Under the pieces are notes generated by a model. That model worked only from the letters and a program-made list of their open reading frames with translations. It was not told where the DNA came from and did no database searches. A stretch of 64,000 nt of DNA from Chitinophagaceae bacterium. Lineage in GTDB: Bacteria; Bacteroidota; Bacteroidia; Chitinophagales; Chitinophagaceae. The stretch is taken from NCBI GenBank assembly GCA_016722465.1, contig JADKJC010000002.1, positions 62,001-126,000 of the forward strand. The letters are read 5' to 3'. Positions 28,197 through 38,522 of the stretch are shown here, piece after piece. The stretch's first letter is position 1; each line of letters begins with the position of its first letter. The translations under genes were made by a program, and so were the position numbers.

Positions 28197-28934
28197 ATGA
28201 GTAAGCGTATTTTCATACTGGCTTTGTTTATTACTGCAGCGGTACTCGTCATTATTACAGGCCTAACAGGCTGTAATCAAAACAAGGCTGCCACCAGCAG
28301 CCACGTTATTAAACCCGATACTGTGATTGCAATGCCTGATAAAAAAATTATCACTGCTATACAGGATGCTGAAAAATTACTGCAGGATGGCGACCTGGTA
28401 ACAAGGAGTGATGATGATTTTGAAAGCCTTACACTTCAAAACTTCTCCACCAACGACCGGAGCTATTCCCATAGTGGCATTGCATTTAAAGAAGACAGCG
28501 GCTTTGTGATTTATCATTCCATGACAGGCGCTGAAAACCCTTCCGGTATCTGCAGAAGAGATCCCGTCGACTCCTTTGTTAACCCGGTTAAAAAAACTGG
28601 CTTTGGTATTTTCCGATACCAGCTCACTGCAAAAGAAAAAGAAAAGTTGCATGCAATTGTACAGGGAAACCATCAGGCCAGCATTCCATTCGATCTTACA
28701 TTTAATATGAACAGTAACGACAGCCTTTACTGCTCGGAAATGATTTATAAAGGATTGAAAAAAGCCACCAATGGAAGAGTAATCTTACCCACCACAGAGC
28801 TCACCAACTTCAGGCCCAAAATCATGGGGTTTAAATACAACAGGGCTTTCCTCAAAAAATTTGAATACATCAGTATTGATAACCTATACATCAACCCTTT
28901 TTGTAAAGAAATAATAAGAGTCAAGTACAGATGA
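28197..28934 (+). CDS. YiiX/DUF830-like NlpC/P60-superfamily lipoprotein
   Basis: The 245-residue protein has a signal with lipobox (ITGLTGC, Cys about 26). The papain-like domain shows LQDGDLVTR, YSHSGIAF (catalytic-type His), and SLYCSEMIYKGL (Cys), the circularly permuted NlpC/P60 arrangement of the YiiX/YebB family. These are predicted cell-envelope cysteine hydrolases, acting on peptide or lipid bonds. It overlaps rnhA by 4 bp, so the two are translationally coupled. Confidence 0.75.
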   Translation: MSKRIFILALFITAAVLVIITGLTGCNQNKAATSSHVIKPDTVIAMPDKKIITAIQDAEKLLQDGDLVTRSDDDFESLTLQNFSTNDRSYSHSGIAFKEDSGFVIYHSMTGAENPSGICRRDPVDSFVNPVKKTGFGIFRYQLTAKEKEKLHAIVQGNHQASIPFDLTFNMNSNDSLYCSEMIYKGLKKATNGRVILPTTELTNFRPKIMGFKYNRAFLKKFEYISIDNLYINPFCKEIIRVKYR

Positions 28935-29395
28935 TGGAAAATATTTTTTTGTACACCGATGGCGCTTCAAGGGGCAATCCCGGCCCAGGAGGTTACGGGG
29001 TTGTTTTGTTATGGGGCAATCACCGTAAAGAATTGTCGCAAGGGTACAAACTCACCACCAATAACCGCATGGAGTTGCTGGCAGTTATTGAAGGCATCAA
29101 AGCAATAAAGAAAAATCACTTTCCTATTACCGTGTTTTCCGACAGCCAGTATGTGGTAAATGCCGTTGAAAAAGGCTGGCTGAAAAACTGGATCAAAACA
29201 AATTTTAAAGGGGGGAAGAAAAACCCTGACCTGTGGAAAGAATACTACGAATTATCAAAAGATTTTACCATCAAATTCAAGTGGGTAAAAGGCCATGCAG
29301 ACAATTCCTATAACAACCGCTGCGATGAGCTGGCAACTGCCGCCGCTGATGGAAAGCACCTCCTGACAGATGAAGGATACGAAGCAATGTTGTAA
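28931..29395 (+). CDS. rnhA: Ribonuclease HI
   Basis: The protein has 154 residues. The active-site set is complete: D10 (YTDGASRGNPG), E48 (NNRMELLA), D71 (FSDSQYVVN) and D132 with H122 (WVKGHADN). It degrades the RNA of RNA-DNA hybrids such as Okazaki primers and R-loops. Two ATG codons in tandem (28931, 28934) are possible starts. It overlaps the hydrolase gene, and a terminator follows at 29401. Confidence 0.96.
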   Translation: MMENIFLYTDGASRGNPGPGGYGVVLLWGNHRKELSQGYKLTTNNRMELLAVIEGIKAIKKNHFPITVFSDSQYVVNAVEKGWLKNWIKTNFKGGKKNPDLWKEYYELSKDFTIKFKWVKGHADNSYNNRCDELATAAADGKHLLTDEGYEAML

Positions 29396-29400
29396 CCAAT

Positions 29401-29433
29401 AAAAAAGCCCCGAACCTAGTTGGGGGCTTTTTT
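29401..29433. terminator. Bidirectional terminator between rnhA and the outer-membrane barrel gene
   Basis: Stem AAAAAAGCCCC/GGGGCTTTTTT with a loop of about 11 nt and T/A tracts on both sides, between convergent genes. Confidence 0.85.
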
Positions 29434-29456
29434 ATTATACGGTTCTAATAGTTTGA

Positions 29457-29947
29457 TTAGAAGTTGTAAGCAGCTCTTAAACCTAAGAAAGAAGTTGTAG
29501 AACCGCTTTTAGTAGCAGCCTGGTATTTTAATAACAAATCAAAGTTTTCAGAAACCTTGTAACCAAATCCAGGAGCATAAGTGAATGCGCTACCACCGCC
29601 GCTTTCTGTGCTCAAAGACATACCTAACTGTGCACTACCATAAAATTTTTCTGCAAAATAAATACGGGCACCAGCTAAAACAGGAATCAGTGCTCCGGTA
29701 ATAGTAACACCGCTTTTACCTGTGTATTTTACGTAACCAACACTTAAGGTAATGCCCAATTGCTCTGATGCAGCATATTCTCCTTGAATATCACCACCAA
29801 AAGCCAGGCTGGCGTAGTCTTTATATCACCCATTGGGAGACCAACCAGAGCACCTACGCTGAACTTAAATGTCTTGTCTGCTTCTTTTTGAGCGTTAGCA
29901 GAGAACGCAATAGCTACGATAGCTAAACTTAGTAATACTTTTTTCAT
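29457..29947 (-). CDS. Outer-membrane beta-barrel protein, frameshifted
   Basis: The first frame (29947 to about 29822) holds a signal peptide (AIAFSANAQ) and KFSVGALVGLPMGDIK. The second (about 29820 to 29457) holds alternating beta-strand text ending LGLRAAYNF, the terminal aromatic typical of Bam-inserted barrels. One more T in the T run at 29820-29822 joins them via KDYASLAFGGD. The product would be about 163 residues, an eight-stranded-type small barrel of the porin/OmpW-like group. It resembles the 167-residue protein upstream at 30238-30741. Confidence 0.75.
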
Positions 29948-29982
29948 GTTTCTTTTGATTTAAGTTTTTAGAATTAAAGGCG

Positions 29983-30015
29983 CAAAGATATAAGGATTGG
30001 CTATACAACCATCAA
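29983..30015 (-). promoter_or_regulatory. Predicted promoter of the small barrel gene
   Basis: On the minus strand TTG (30015-30013), 22-nt spacer, then TATCTTTG (29990-29983), an exact TAnnTTTG match. Start near 29978, leader about 30 nt. No gene is visible in 29948-30237 apart from this promoter and the terminator at 30187. Confidence 0.5.
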
Positions 30016-30186
30016 TTTTAGCCATATTTTTTGTAATCGGCATTTTTTCGCAAACTCTTAACTATCATGTGATAACAGGCATAATTTTAAAAAATAGGTA
30101 TACAATATTGAATAAAATAACAGTAAAAGAATCAATTTAACGATTCGCTTTTAAAATAAATATTTACCAATTAACCCTGAATAAAC

Positions 30187-30214
30187 AAAGACCACCTTAA
30201 AAAGATGGTCTTTT
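30187..30214 (-). terminator. Terminator-like hairpin after the second barrel gene
   Basis: Stem AAAGACCA/TGGTCTTT (30187-30194 with 30206-30213). On the minus strand the following T tract is weak. Confidence 0.5.
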
Positions 30215-30237
30215 GTAAAATAAATCATGATAAAGAA

Positions 30238-30741
30238 TTAAAAGATATAAGCCAGCCTGAATGCGATTTCACTTAATGTGCCATTTTTAGAATAGCCATC
30301 ATATTTAAATGTTGCATCCACTGCTTTACCGCTTTTAGTCTGGAATTCATACCCAACTTGAGGAGAGTATGCAAATGCAGTTCCTATCCCTTTGTTGATG
30401 AAACCTAAACCAACCTGCATAGCTCCATAAATACCACCGGATAAAAAGTATTTAGCGCCCACCCTGATCGGGATGATAGATATCCCGGCATTTTTCAAAC
30501 CACCCCCAACTGATTTCCCGTTATAAAAAACGATACCACCAGTTGCAGTGCCGTATAATTTATCCTGCAATGATTTTTCAACCTGTGCAGTAGCGCCAAT
30601 ACCAAACGACCACCCGTTTGAAAAATCACCGATTGGCAAAGCCAGCTCAGGGCCTACGCTGAATTTAAATCCTTTGTCCTGTGCAAACCTGATTGCTGCA
30701 ACGCATAAACTGATTGTTGTAAGTAAAATTACTTTTTTCAT
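30238..30741 (-). CDS. Outer-membrane beta-barrel protein
   Basis: The 167-residue protein has a signal peptide (residues 1-19 or so, CVAAIRFAQ) and the sequence KFSVGPELALPIGDF, then glycine-rich strands and a final RLAYIF. Size, the terminal aromatic residue and the strand pattern fit a small porin-like barrel. It is a paralogue of 29457-29947. A TACATTTG box (30771-30764) about 22 nt upstream of the ATG is the probable -7 element. Confidence 0.75.
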   Translation of the reverse strand: MKKVILLTTISLCVAAIRFAQDKGFKFSVGPELALPIGDFSNGWSFGIGATAQVEKSLQDKLYGTATGGIVFYNGKSVGGGLKNAGISIIPIRVGAKYFLSGGIYGAMQVGLGFINKGIGTAFAYSPQVGYEFQTKSGKAVDATFKYDGYSKNGTLSEIAFRLAYIF

Positions 30742-30821
30742 GTACCTGATTGTTTTGTTTGTGCAAATGTAAGCCTGTATACTTTTCAGAAGAAACTTTT
30801 TTACAGGCGGCGATACAGATT

Positions 30822-31766
30822 TTACTTTTCCAGGTTATCAAACATATCAGCTGTCATCCGTTGCAGGTCATAGTCTTCCTGCCAGCCCCAGTCATTTCTT
30901 GCCACCGTATCATCAATACTCTGCGGCCAGCTGTTGGCAATCTGCTGGCGGTAGTCTGGTTGATAACTGATCTCAAATTCAGGGATATGCTTTTGTATTT
31001 CTGCAGCAATTTCCTTTGGTGAAAAACTCATTCCTGAAATATTATAAGACGTACGGATAGATATTTTTGATTCCGGTGCTTCCATCATTTGGATGGTGGC
31101 TTTAATGGCGTCGGGCATATACATCATGGGCAGGTAAGTATCTTCCTGTAAAAAACATTCGTATTTTTTTTCTTCCAGTGCCTCATGATAAATTGCCACC
31201 GCATAATCAGTAGTGCCACCACCGGGTTCACTTTTATAACTGATCAGACCGGGATAACGGATACTCCTTACATCCAATCCCCACCGGTTGTGATAATAAT
31301 TGCACCAGAACTCTCCTGCATATTTGCTGATGCCATACACCGTGCTTGGCTCAATGATGGTTTGTTGCGGACATCTTATTTTGGGTGAAGTGGGGCCGAA
31401 TACCGCAATACTGCTGGGCCAGTAAACTTTGTGTAGTTTTTCTTCTTTTGCTATGTCCAGCACATTCAGGAGGCTCTGCATATTCAGGTTCCAGGCCAGG
31501 CTCGGATTTTTTTCACCGGTGGCAGAAAGGATCGCCGCCAGTAAATATATCTGTGTAATATTCTGCCTGATCACCTGCACATGCAGCATCTCCTTATTCA
31601 TCACATCCAGGCTCACATAAGGGCCGGTTCCTTTCAGCAGGTCGTTTTCTTCCCGCAGGTCGGAGGCCACTACATTGTTATTACCATATATTTTTCTCAA
31701 TGCCATGGTAAGCTCCACGCCTATCTGCCCGCTGGCACCGATCACTAAAATCTTTTCCCTTATCAT
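30822..31766 (-). CDS. SDR-type L-threonine 3-dehydrogenase / NAD-dependent epimerase
   Basis: The 314-residue protein has the Rossmann motif VIGASGQIG, the SDR active site YGISK (Tyr and Lys), an upstream SSIAVFG (Ser) and the stretch YPGLISYKSEPGGGTTDYAV. The last pattern, with YLPMMYMPDAI, is that of extended SDR threonine dehydrogenases in Bacteroidetes, which oxidise L-threonine to 2-amino-3-ketobutyrate. A UDP-sugar epimerase role cannot be excluded. A 2-amino-3-ketobutyrate ligase gene is not in the window. Confidence 0.82.
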   Translation of the reverse strand: MIREKILVIGASGQIGVELTMALRKIYGNNNVVASDLREENDLLKGTGPYVSLDVMNKEMLHVQVIRQNITQIYLLAAILSATGEKNPSLAWNLNMQSLLNVLDIAKEEKLHKVYWPSSIAVFGPTSPKIRCPQQTIIEPSTVYGISKYAGEFWCNYYHNRWGLDVRSIRYPGLISYKSEPGGGTTDYAVAIYHEALEEKKYECFLQEDTYLPMMYMPDAIKATIQMMEAPESKISIRTSYNISGMSFSPKEIAAEIQKHIPEFEISYQPDYRQQIANSWPQSIDDTVARNDWGWQEDYDLQRMTADMFDNLEK

Positions 31767-31951
31767 GTTACAATCGTTTATGTAAAAACAAATGTAATAA
31801 GAAATACAATTACTGCATTTCCGGTAGTGTACCAGTATTTTCCCCTCCTGCTCAAATTGAACTGCCAGTTACGCAAACGGCCTTGTGTTGCCGGGTGGTA
31901 CAGGGTATTTTTATCAAACTCTATTATTCAATCTTTTTAAATGTAACTGTT

Positions 31952-33900
31952 ATGAAGCCTCCTGTTTTCTTTTTACTGGTGTCGTTGATTTTTTCAAAAA
32001 ACTCATCCGCACAAAGCGTTGCCATCAATACAGATGGATCTACTGCCAATGCAAGTGCAATACTCGATATAAAAAGCACTGCCAAAGGCCTGTTGATACC
32101 AAGAATGACAACTGCACAGCGAAATGCTATCGCTTCACCAGCTAACGGTCTCATGGTTTTTGACATCACATTGAATCAATGCTGGTATTACAACGGAGCT
32201 GCATGGACTGTATTTTCCACAGGCAGTGCCAGCAACTACTGGACGCTTAATGGAAGTGCCATTTATAATAACAATACCGGCAATGTAGGTATCGGCACCA
32301 GCACTCCCATCAATAAATTACAAATAGGTATTCTTTCCGGCTCATCCATTACCGGCAATGATATAGCCATTGGAAATGGAACCCAGGCGATGTCGTTTTT
32401 TCAATCAGCTACCAATTCTTTTGGTACACCACCAATAATTTTGCATTAATGCCGGGAGTTGGGGGCACCGGCAATTTAGGTATAGGCACTACTACACCTG
32501 CAACAAAACTTACGGTGCAAACCTTAAACGGCAATTATGGCATATCCCATACAGATGGCAGCATTATCATGGCAACATATATCGGCAATGGCTTTGGATG
32601 GATCGGCACCAGGTCCAATCACCCGCTTGCTTTTTTTTCTAATAACAGTGCCAGCCCTCAAATGACTTTACTTGCCAATGGAAATGTTGGCGTAGGCACC
32701 ACAACGCCGGCTACAAAGTTTACCATACGTACCCCTAATAATTCAGATGGATTTTCTCATGAAACTGATGGCGGAATAATTTTAAAGGATGTTGTCGGCG
32801 GTATTTCAGCTGCAATGGGCACTTATTCCAACCATATTTTTCGCCTGGTGGCGAATAGTGTTGCTGTTATTAATATTGAACCTTCAGGTAGTGTGGGTGT
32901 GGGTATCTCCGGGGCAGTTAATAAATTGCAGGTTGGCTCCATGGGAGCAACCGGTTTTAATGGTAATGACATTGCGATCGGCAATGGCACCCATGCAACA
33001 GGCTTTAGCCAGTCGAATGCAGCTGCCACCTTTGTCTCAACAACAGATATAGTTTTTTTACCTCGTGGTAATGGTCATGGCCGCATTGGTATCAATACGA
33101 ACACTCCCAGAGCGCCTTTAGATGTTTCAGACTATACAACAGTTGCAAAAGACCCCAGTGCCACTGGTTTTTATGGGTATTTAAATTTTGCTGGCGTAAC
33201 GGGAACAAGTGCAGCGCCTACAACAATCGGGAATGTTTCTATTTATTCGAGCGGAAGAGTGTATGCAGATGAGTTCGATGCATTTTCGGACGGCCGGATT
33301 AAAGACATTGCCGGTATCAGCAATACAGTAAAAGATCTGGAGATTATTAATTCATTGCATATTACAGACTATACCATGAAGGATAAAGTTAAATACGGCG
33401 CCAAGCCTTATAAAAAAGTAATCGCACAGGAAGTTGAAAAGGTATATCCCCAGGTAATATCAAAGCATACAGATTTTATTCCTAACGTATACCAGCTCAC
33501 TTATAAAATTGAAAAAAAAAACAATGGTTATCTTTTAAGTTTCCCCAATAAACATAACATCAGCAATACTGCAAAAAAACTCCGGGTGCTTTTATCTGGA
33601 ACTGAAGCAATGCAAGAAGTGGAAATTGTTGCTATACCTTCAGATACACAGGTAATCATTACTGCACCAGATATTAAATCAGATAAAGTTTTTGTGTATG
33701 GCGAAGAGGTTGATGATTTCAGAACAGTGGATTATGAAGGCCTTACTACATTAAATATTTCTGCTACGCAGGAACTGAGCAGGCTTTTAAAAGAGCAGGA
33801 AAAAAACAATGAAATGCAAAATAAAAAGATAGCAGCAATGGAAGCAGCAATGGAGCTGCTAAAAAACAATGCTGTTATACCATCCGTTGCAGGCAAATAG
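31952..33900 (+). CDS. Tail-fibre/endosialidase-domain (peptidase S74) surface protein, frameshifted
   Basis: Start ATG 31952 (MKPPVFF, signal peptide to about NSSAQ); an upstream GTG at 31883 is unlikely. The N-terminal part has SVAINTDGSTANASAILDIKS and LIPRMTTAQRNAI, then repeated NVGIGT(T/S)TP motifs. The frame breaks at a T run (32419-32422); one more T gives FWYTTNNFALMPG and rejoins the frame starting at 32449. The C-terminus has SDGRIKDIAGISNTVKDLEIINSLHITDYTM and KKVIAQEVEKVYPQVI, the self-cleaving intramolecular-chaperone fold of endosialidase tail spikes. A coiled coil follows. This is a Bacteroidetes surface/exported protein type rather than phage-derived; no phage genes are nearby. 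Confidence 0.75.
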
Positions 33901-33964
33901 CAGTTACAGGATTCACTGCATTATTCTTAGCTGAACAATACAATAACCTCATAAATATTCCCAG

Positions 33965-35396
33965 ATGAAAAAAATAGCATTGTCAATATTGCTGCTATCA
34001 GTAAGGTTTTTGGTATACACACAAAGTGTAGCCATTAATACAGACGGCTCTGTAGCTAATAGCAGCGCAATACTTGATATAAAAAGTACTGCCAAGGGCT
34101 TGTTGATACCAAGGATGACAACTGCACAGCGAAATGCTATTGCGGCACCGGCCAAAGGCCTTATGGTTTTTGATATCACATTGAATCAATACTGGTATCA
34201 CAACGGATCAGCGTGGACTGCATTTTCCACCGGCAGCGCCACCAACTACTGGACAATTAACGGTACTGATATTTATAATAACAATGCAGGCAATGTAGGT
34301 ATTGGTACGGGCATCCCCGGGGCTAAACTGCATATAGCAGGTAATGTAAAAATTGATGGTAACAATACACTGGAATTTGGCGCAGGCATAACATACCAAC
34401 AGCCAAAGTGAGTAGCAGGGAAAAATTGTGGTACCAATCGCTGATTGCGGCATATCCGCATGCGGACTGGTACTTTTATACTGCACGGGTGCAGGCACTG
34501 GCGCTAACCGAAAAATAAAATTCTGGAGCGAAGGAGGCGCCGAGTTTAGCGGCAATGTAGGTGTCGGCAATGACCCGCATACCACCTATAAAATGGACAT
34601 CGCCGACAGAATAAGGATACGCAGCAGTTCCGCATCTTCCACAGCAGGCATTGCACTAAACAACTCCAACAACTCTGTAATAAGTGCTTTTATTGGTACA
34701 AAAGACCTGGACCTGGTTGGTATATATGGAAGTGTTTCCGGCTGGGGCTTATTAATGAATACAAACACCGGGGCGTTGGGAATAGGCTATCAAAATCCTG
34801 TTGCCGGTTATAGATTATCGGTACTGGGTAATCAATATGTGAACGGGCTTATCGCAACGAGCGGTGATGCAGAAATTGGGGGTGGAGCCCAGGTAAGCGG
34901 CAATCTGAATGTAGGTGGCTTTATGGGCATGGGGGGGTACCTTATGTTCCAATAGAAGTTTACTTACCTGTACCCTTTCCTACTAATTATTCCAGTGGCT
35001 GGACAAATTATAATAATGGGAATTCAACTAACAGTATGTGTGTATCAGTGCAAATGGAAGCCATCATGGCTGCGCATTTTGATGCGATCTCAGATGCCCG
35101 TATTAAGAATATAGTTATTATCAAGTAATTCTGCTAAAGACCTTGAAACAATTAACAGCCTGCAAATAACTGATTATAACATGAAAGACAAAGTGAGGTA
35201 TGGAGATAAAGCTTTTCAAGAAAGTAATTGCACAGGAGGTTGAAAGAGTATATCCGCAGGTAGTCTCAAAAAATGTTGGCTGATTACTTAAAGTATGCAC
35301 ATTCAGAAAAATGACAATACAAATGTACATTTAATAAATGGAACAATATCTCATTTTCTCACTCCTAAATTTCAAGTAGCTTTACTAAATGTGTAA
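33965..35396 (+). pseudogene. Decayed paralogue of the tail-fibre/endosialidase-domain protein
   Basis: The first 148 codons parallel the upstream gene (SVAINTDGSVANSSAILDIKS, LIPRMTTAQ). Coding similarity then jumps frame near 34410, within 34440-34500, at 34955, near 35110 and near 35210, and meets stop codons. Detectable pieces are TGAGTGANRKIKFWSEGG, ISDARIKN, DYNMKDKVRYGDKAF, KKVIAQEVERVYPQVVSKN and a tail ending in VALLNV at 35396. The part equivalent to the paralogue's last 100 residues is missing, and the sequence runs straight into the sensor gene. The density of defects fits real decay or a locally poor consensus. Confidence 0.7.
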
Positions 35397-36981
35397 AAAG
35401 CTGATTATATTCCTTTATTGTCCTGCTCTTTTTGACAGCATCAGGTTGCCGCACAACAAAAACCAGATTATATTTTTCAGCACATCAATCAATCAGATGG
35501 ATTGCTGCACACAAGAGTGAATTCAATTGTACAGGACAACAAAGGATATATATGGATACTGACTCCCAATGGCCTTCAACGATACGATGGTTCCCGTTTT
35601 ATAAATTACCCTTACGACCTTGACAATCCAAACTATATAAAAGACACAAGGGATGCTAATTTGTATGCAGATAATAAAAACAATTGCCTGTGGATCACGA
35701 ATAATGAAATCGAAAAACTGGACCTGAGCAAAAAACTTTCATTTCATACGGTATTGAAAAATAAACGGTAACAACATTTTTAACTTGACAGCTATAACAA
35801 CGCTAAGGGAACTAACGATGGGCAGGCGATTTTGGATACTACCAGCATGATAAACTGAATAACACAGTACCGTTTCAATTTTTCCTCCGCTTCTTTTCTT
35901 GCACCTGGGAGAAAGCAATTTGTTTACTACAGATAAAGAAAAGGGAGAAACCTGGATGAGCAACTGGAATGGGCTCACATTATTTTCAAAAAAAGCAAAA
36001 GGCATTTATACACACGATCACAACCTAATTCATCATCCATTGCTTGAGTTCATGGATAAAAAGGAATTGCGTGGCATGCTGATCGACAGCAGGCAGAATT
36101 ACTGGATCAATACGGGCGGGCCTTCATTTTACCGTTACAATGCACTGTCAAAAAAAATAACTGCATACTCATTGCCTGATATTTCCATTGAAACTAAAAG
36201 TAAAACCAACCGGGTAGGTGGTGTTTTAATGGTGAATTGTTTTTTTGAAGACAACTATCACAATTTATGGATCGGCACTTCAAATGGCGGTTTGCTGCAA
36301 TACCATGCTGATAAAGATTCTTTTACCAGTATCATCAACGAAGGAAATAATAAACTGGGGCTGCATTACAATTACGATATTACCTGCATCTTCCAGGACA
36401 GGGATGAAAATATATGGGTGGGTACAGATAAAGGGATCAATATATTCAGCCCTTACCGGCAGTACTTCCAAGCCATACATTATAAAGAAAACAACCCTGC
36501 TTCCATTCCCAAAAACGAGATTATGAATTTTATCCAGGCTGCCAATGGCGATATTATTGTGGGCACCTGGGGCGGCGGCATTACCGTATATGACAGCAAC
36601 TGGAATTTCAAAAAGAATATTTCTTTTAACAGCCCTTACGAATACAACCTCGTGTGGAGCTTTGCACAAAATGATGATGGCACTATCTGGATAGGTTGCC
36701 AGCACGGATACATCCATATTTATGACCCATCAACCGGCAGCATACGAACAATTCATCCACCTGAGTTAAATAACGCCACGATCTTCTGTATGAAAAAAGA
36801 TAAACAGGGGGATATCTGGATGGGGCTATACAATGGAAAGATTGCCGGATGGAATAAGCACAAAATAAATTCTACCCTTATAATGACAGTACTAAAGGAA
36901 TATTACAAACATTCACTCCTGTATCTAATATTTACTTCGATAGCAAACAGCGATGCTGGGCAAGTACAAAATCGGGATTGA
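35389..36981 (+). pseudogene. Sensor kinase N-terminal half: propeller-type ligand region, multiply frameshifted
   Basis: A signal-peptide-like start (MCKKLIIFLYCPALF) overlaps the upstream pseudogene. Frame changes near 35430 and 35440 lead to QQKPDYIFQHINQSDGLLHTRVNSIVQDNKGYIWILTPNG, the opening of a two-component propeller (WD/Kelch-like) sensor. A stop at 35769 and further shifts to about 35899 break it. From 35899 the propeller repeats are clean (IWVGTDKGINIFS, DIIVGTWGGGITVY, IWIGCQHGYIHIYD, IWMGLYNGKI). The last break is an A run at 36862-36865; one added A fuses it to the kinase frame through NKFYPYNDSTKG. The domain would sit in the periplasm. Confidence 0.72.
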
Positions 36982-38516
36982 AACAATTTGATACGGAGAA
37001 ACGTGTATTCATTGCAGCTTATTTACCGGAAAAAGATAACAGGCACGCTGTTTCATCCAGCAGTATTGAAGGTATTGAAGAATATGATGACAGCACTTTG
37101 CTGATTGGTACTTTGTATGGCGGCCTCAATTTTTTCAATCCTCACAAGAAAATATTTTCACACCTGACGACTAAAGATGGCTTACCGGCCAACAGCATCC
37201 ATGCAATAAAAAAAGACACCGCCGGCTACGTGTGGTTTACTACAGATTATGACCTGTATAAATTCAAGCCTGCCGATAAAAAATTTATCCGGCTGAACAT
37301 TAATCCCGGGGCCATTAATTCTGAATTCAATAATGTTCCCTTTTATCCTTTGCAGGATGGAAGATGGCTTACGGCTACCACTGCAGAAATGATCTGCTTT
37401 TATACAGGAAATAATTTTGACAAAAATAACAGCAGCAGGAATATTGAGATTACAGGATTAAAGGTTTTTGACAGCTACCTTCCCATTGATTCATTGCTGG
37501 ATGCCGGTACAGCGGTCAAACTAAACTATCAAGAAAATTTTTTGACAGTAGAATTTGCATTGCTTGATTTTTCGAACCTGCAGCAACCCAATTATTATTA
37601 TCGCCTGGATGCGGTTGATAAAGACTGGGTAAGTGTGGGCGCTAAAAACTTTGCCAGCTACACCAATCTTGAACCGGGGCAATATACATTTATGGTGAAA
37701 GCCGGTGATGGTACAGCAACAACACCTGTTCGGTCTTTTAAAATAAACATCACACCGCCATTTTGGAAAACAACCAGCTTTACGGTTATAACAGCTGCAT
37801 TCATTGGCCTGCTGATCTTTTGGTTATTTAAAAGAAGAATTAAAACTGTGCGGCACGAAGCAGCATTAAAACAGCAAATCTCCGAAACAGAAATGATGGC
37901 ATTAAGGGCACAGATGAACCCACATTTTATTTTCAATTGCCTTAACTCTATCGACAACCTGATTCAGGTAGATGAAAAAGAGAAAGCCACTTTATATCTG
38001 GCGAAATTTGCCAAACTCATCAGGGCTATTTTAGAAAACTCTAAAAACAATGTGGTGCCCTGCTGGAAAGACATGGAAACATTAAAACTGTATCTTGAAC
38101 TGGAAGAGTTGCGGTGCGACAATAAATTTACTTATCACATTAATATAGCCGATGAAATACTGAACGGCGACTACAAAGTACCACCACTGGTGATACAGCC
38201 TTTTGTAGAAAACGCCATTCATCATGGATTGCTGAATAAAATAGAAGCGGATAAAAAATTAATGATCAGTGTTACTGCAGTCAATAACCACATCTATTAC
38301 TGCATTGAGGACAATGGTGTGGGCAGGGAAAAAGCGGGCGAATATAAAAAGATCAACAAGCCCGTGTACGAATCAATGGGAATGCAGATCACTACCGACA
38401 GGATCAATTTATTCAATCAATATAAAAGTGGCTCTGTAAAGATCACGGACCTTGTGGATAGTAATAACCAGCCATGCGGAACAAAAGTAGAAGTTGCGTT
38501 GATCAACCAATCATAA
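36978..38516 (+). CDS. LytS-type sensor histidine kinase, C-terminal half of the propeller sensor
   Basis: This 512-codon frame continues the propeller (DDSTLLIGTLYGGLNFF, GLPANSIHAIKKD), then has a Y_Y_Y (Ig-like) domain ending in YTFMVKAGDG, one transmembrane segment (about residues 262-282; LLIFWLFK), and a LytS-type kinase. The kinase has LRAQMNPHFIFNCLNSI with the phosphoacceptor His, then PPLVIQPFVENAIHHG (N-box) and EDNGVGR. It pairs with the LytTR regulator 6 bp downstream. The apparent start at 36978 is artificial because the frameshift near 36865 splits the gene. Confidence 0.85.
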   Translation: MKQFDTEKRVFIAAYLPEKDNRHAVSSSSIEGIEEYDDSTLLIGTLYGGLNFFNPHKKIFSHLTTKDGLPANSIHAIKKDTAGYVWFTTDYDLYKFKPADKKFIRLNINPGAINSEFNNVPFYPLQDGRWLTATTAEMICFYTGNNFDKNNSSRNIEITGLKVFDSYLPIDSLLDAGTAVKLNYQENFLTVEFALLDFSNLQQPNYYYRLDAVDKDWVSVGAKNFASYTNLEPGQYTFMVKAGDGTATTPVRSFKINITPPFWKTTSFTVITAAFIGLLIFWLFKRRIKTVRHEAALKQQISETEMMALRAQMNPHFIFNCLNSIDNLIQVDEKEKATLYLAKFAKLIRAILENSKNNVVPCWKDMETLKLYLELEELRCDNKFTYHINIADEILNGDYKVPPLVIQPFVENAIHHGLLNKIEADKKLMISVTAVNNHIYYCIEDNGVGREKAGEYKKINKPVYESMGMQITTDRINLFNQYKSGSVKITDLVDSNNQPCGTKVEVALINQS

Positions 38517-38522
38517 AAAAAT

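Noticed and set aside
31952..35396. Tail-fibre-type proteins as prophage genes
   Set aside because: No capsid, portal, terminase or lysis genes are present, and the N-terminal text is of the Bacteroidetes exported type.
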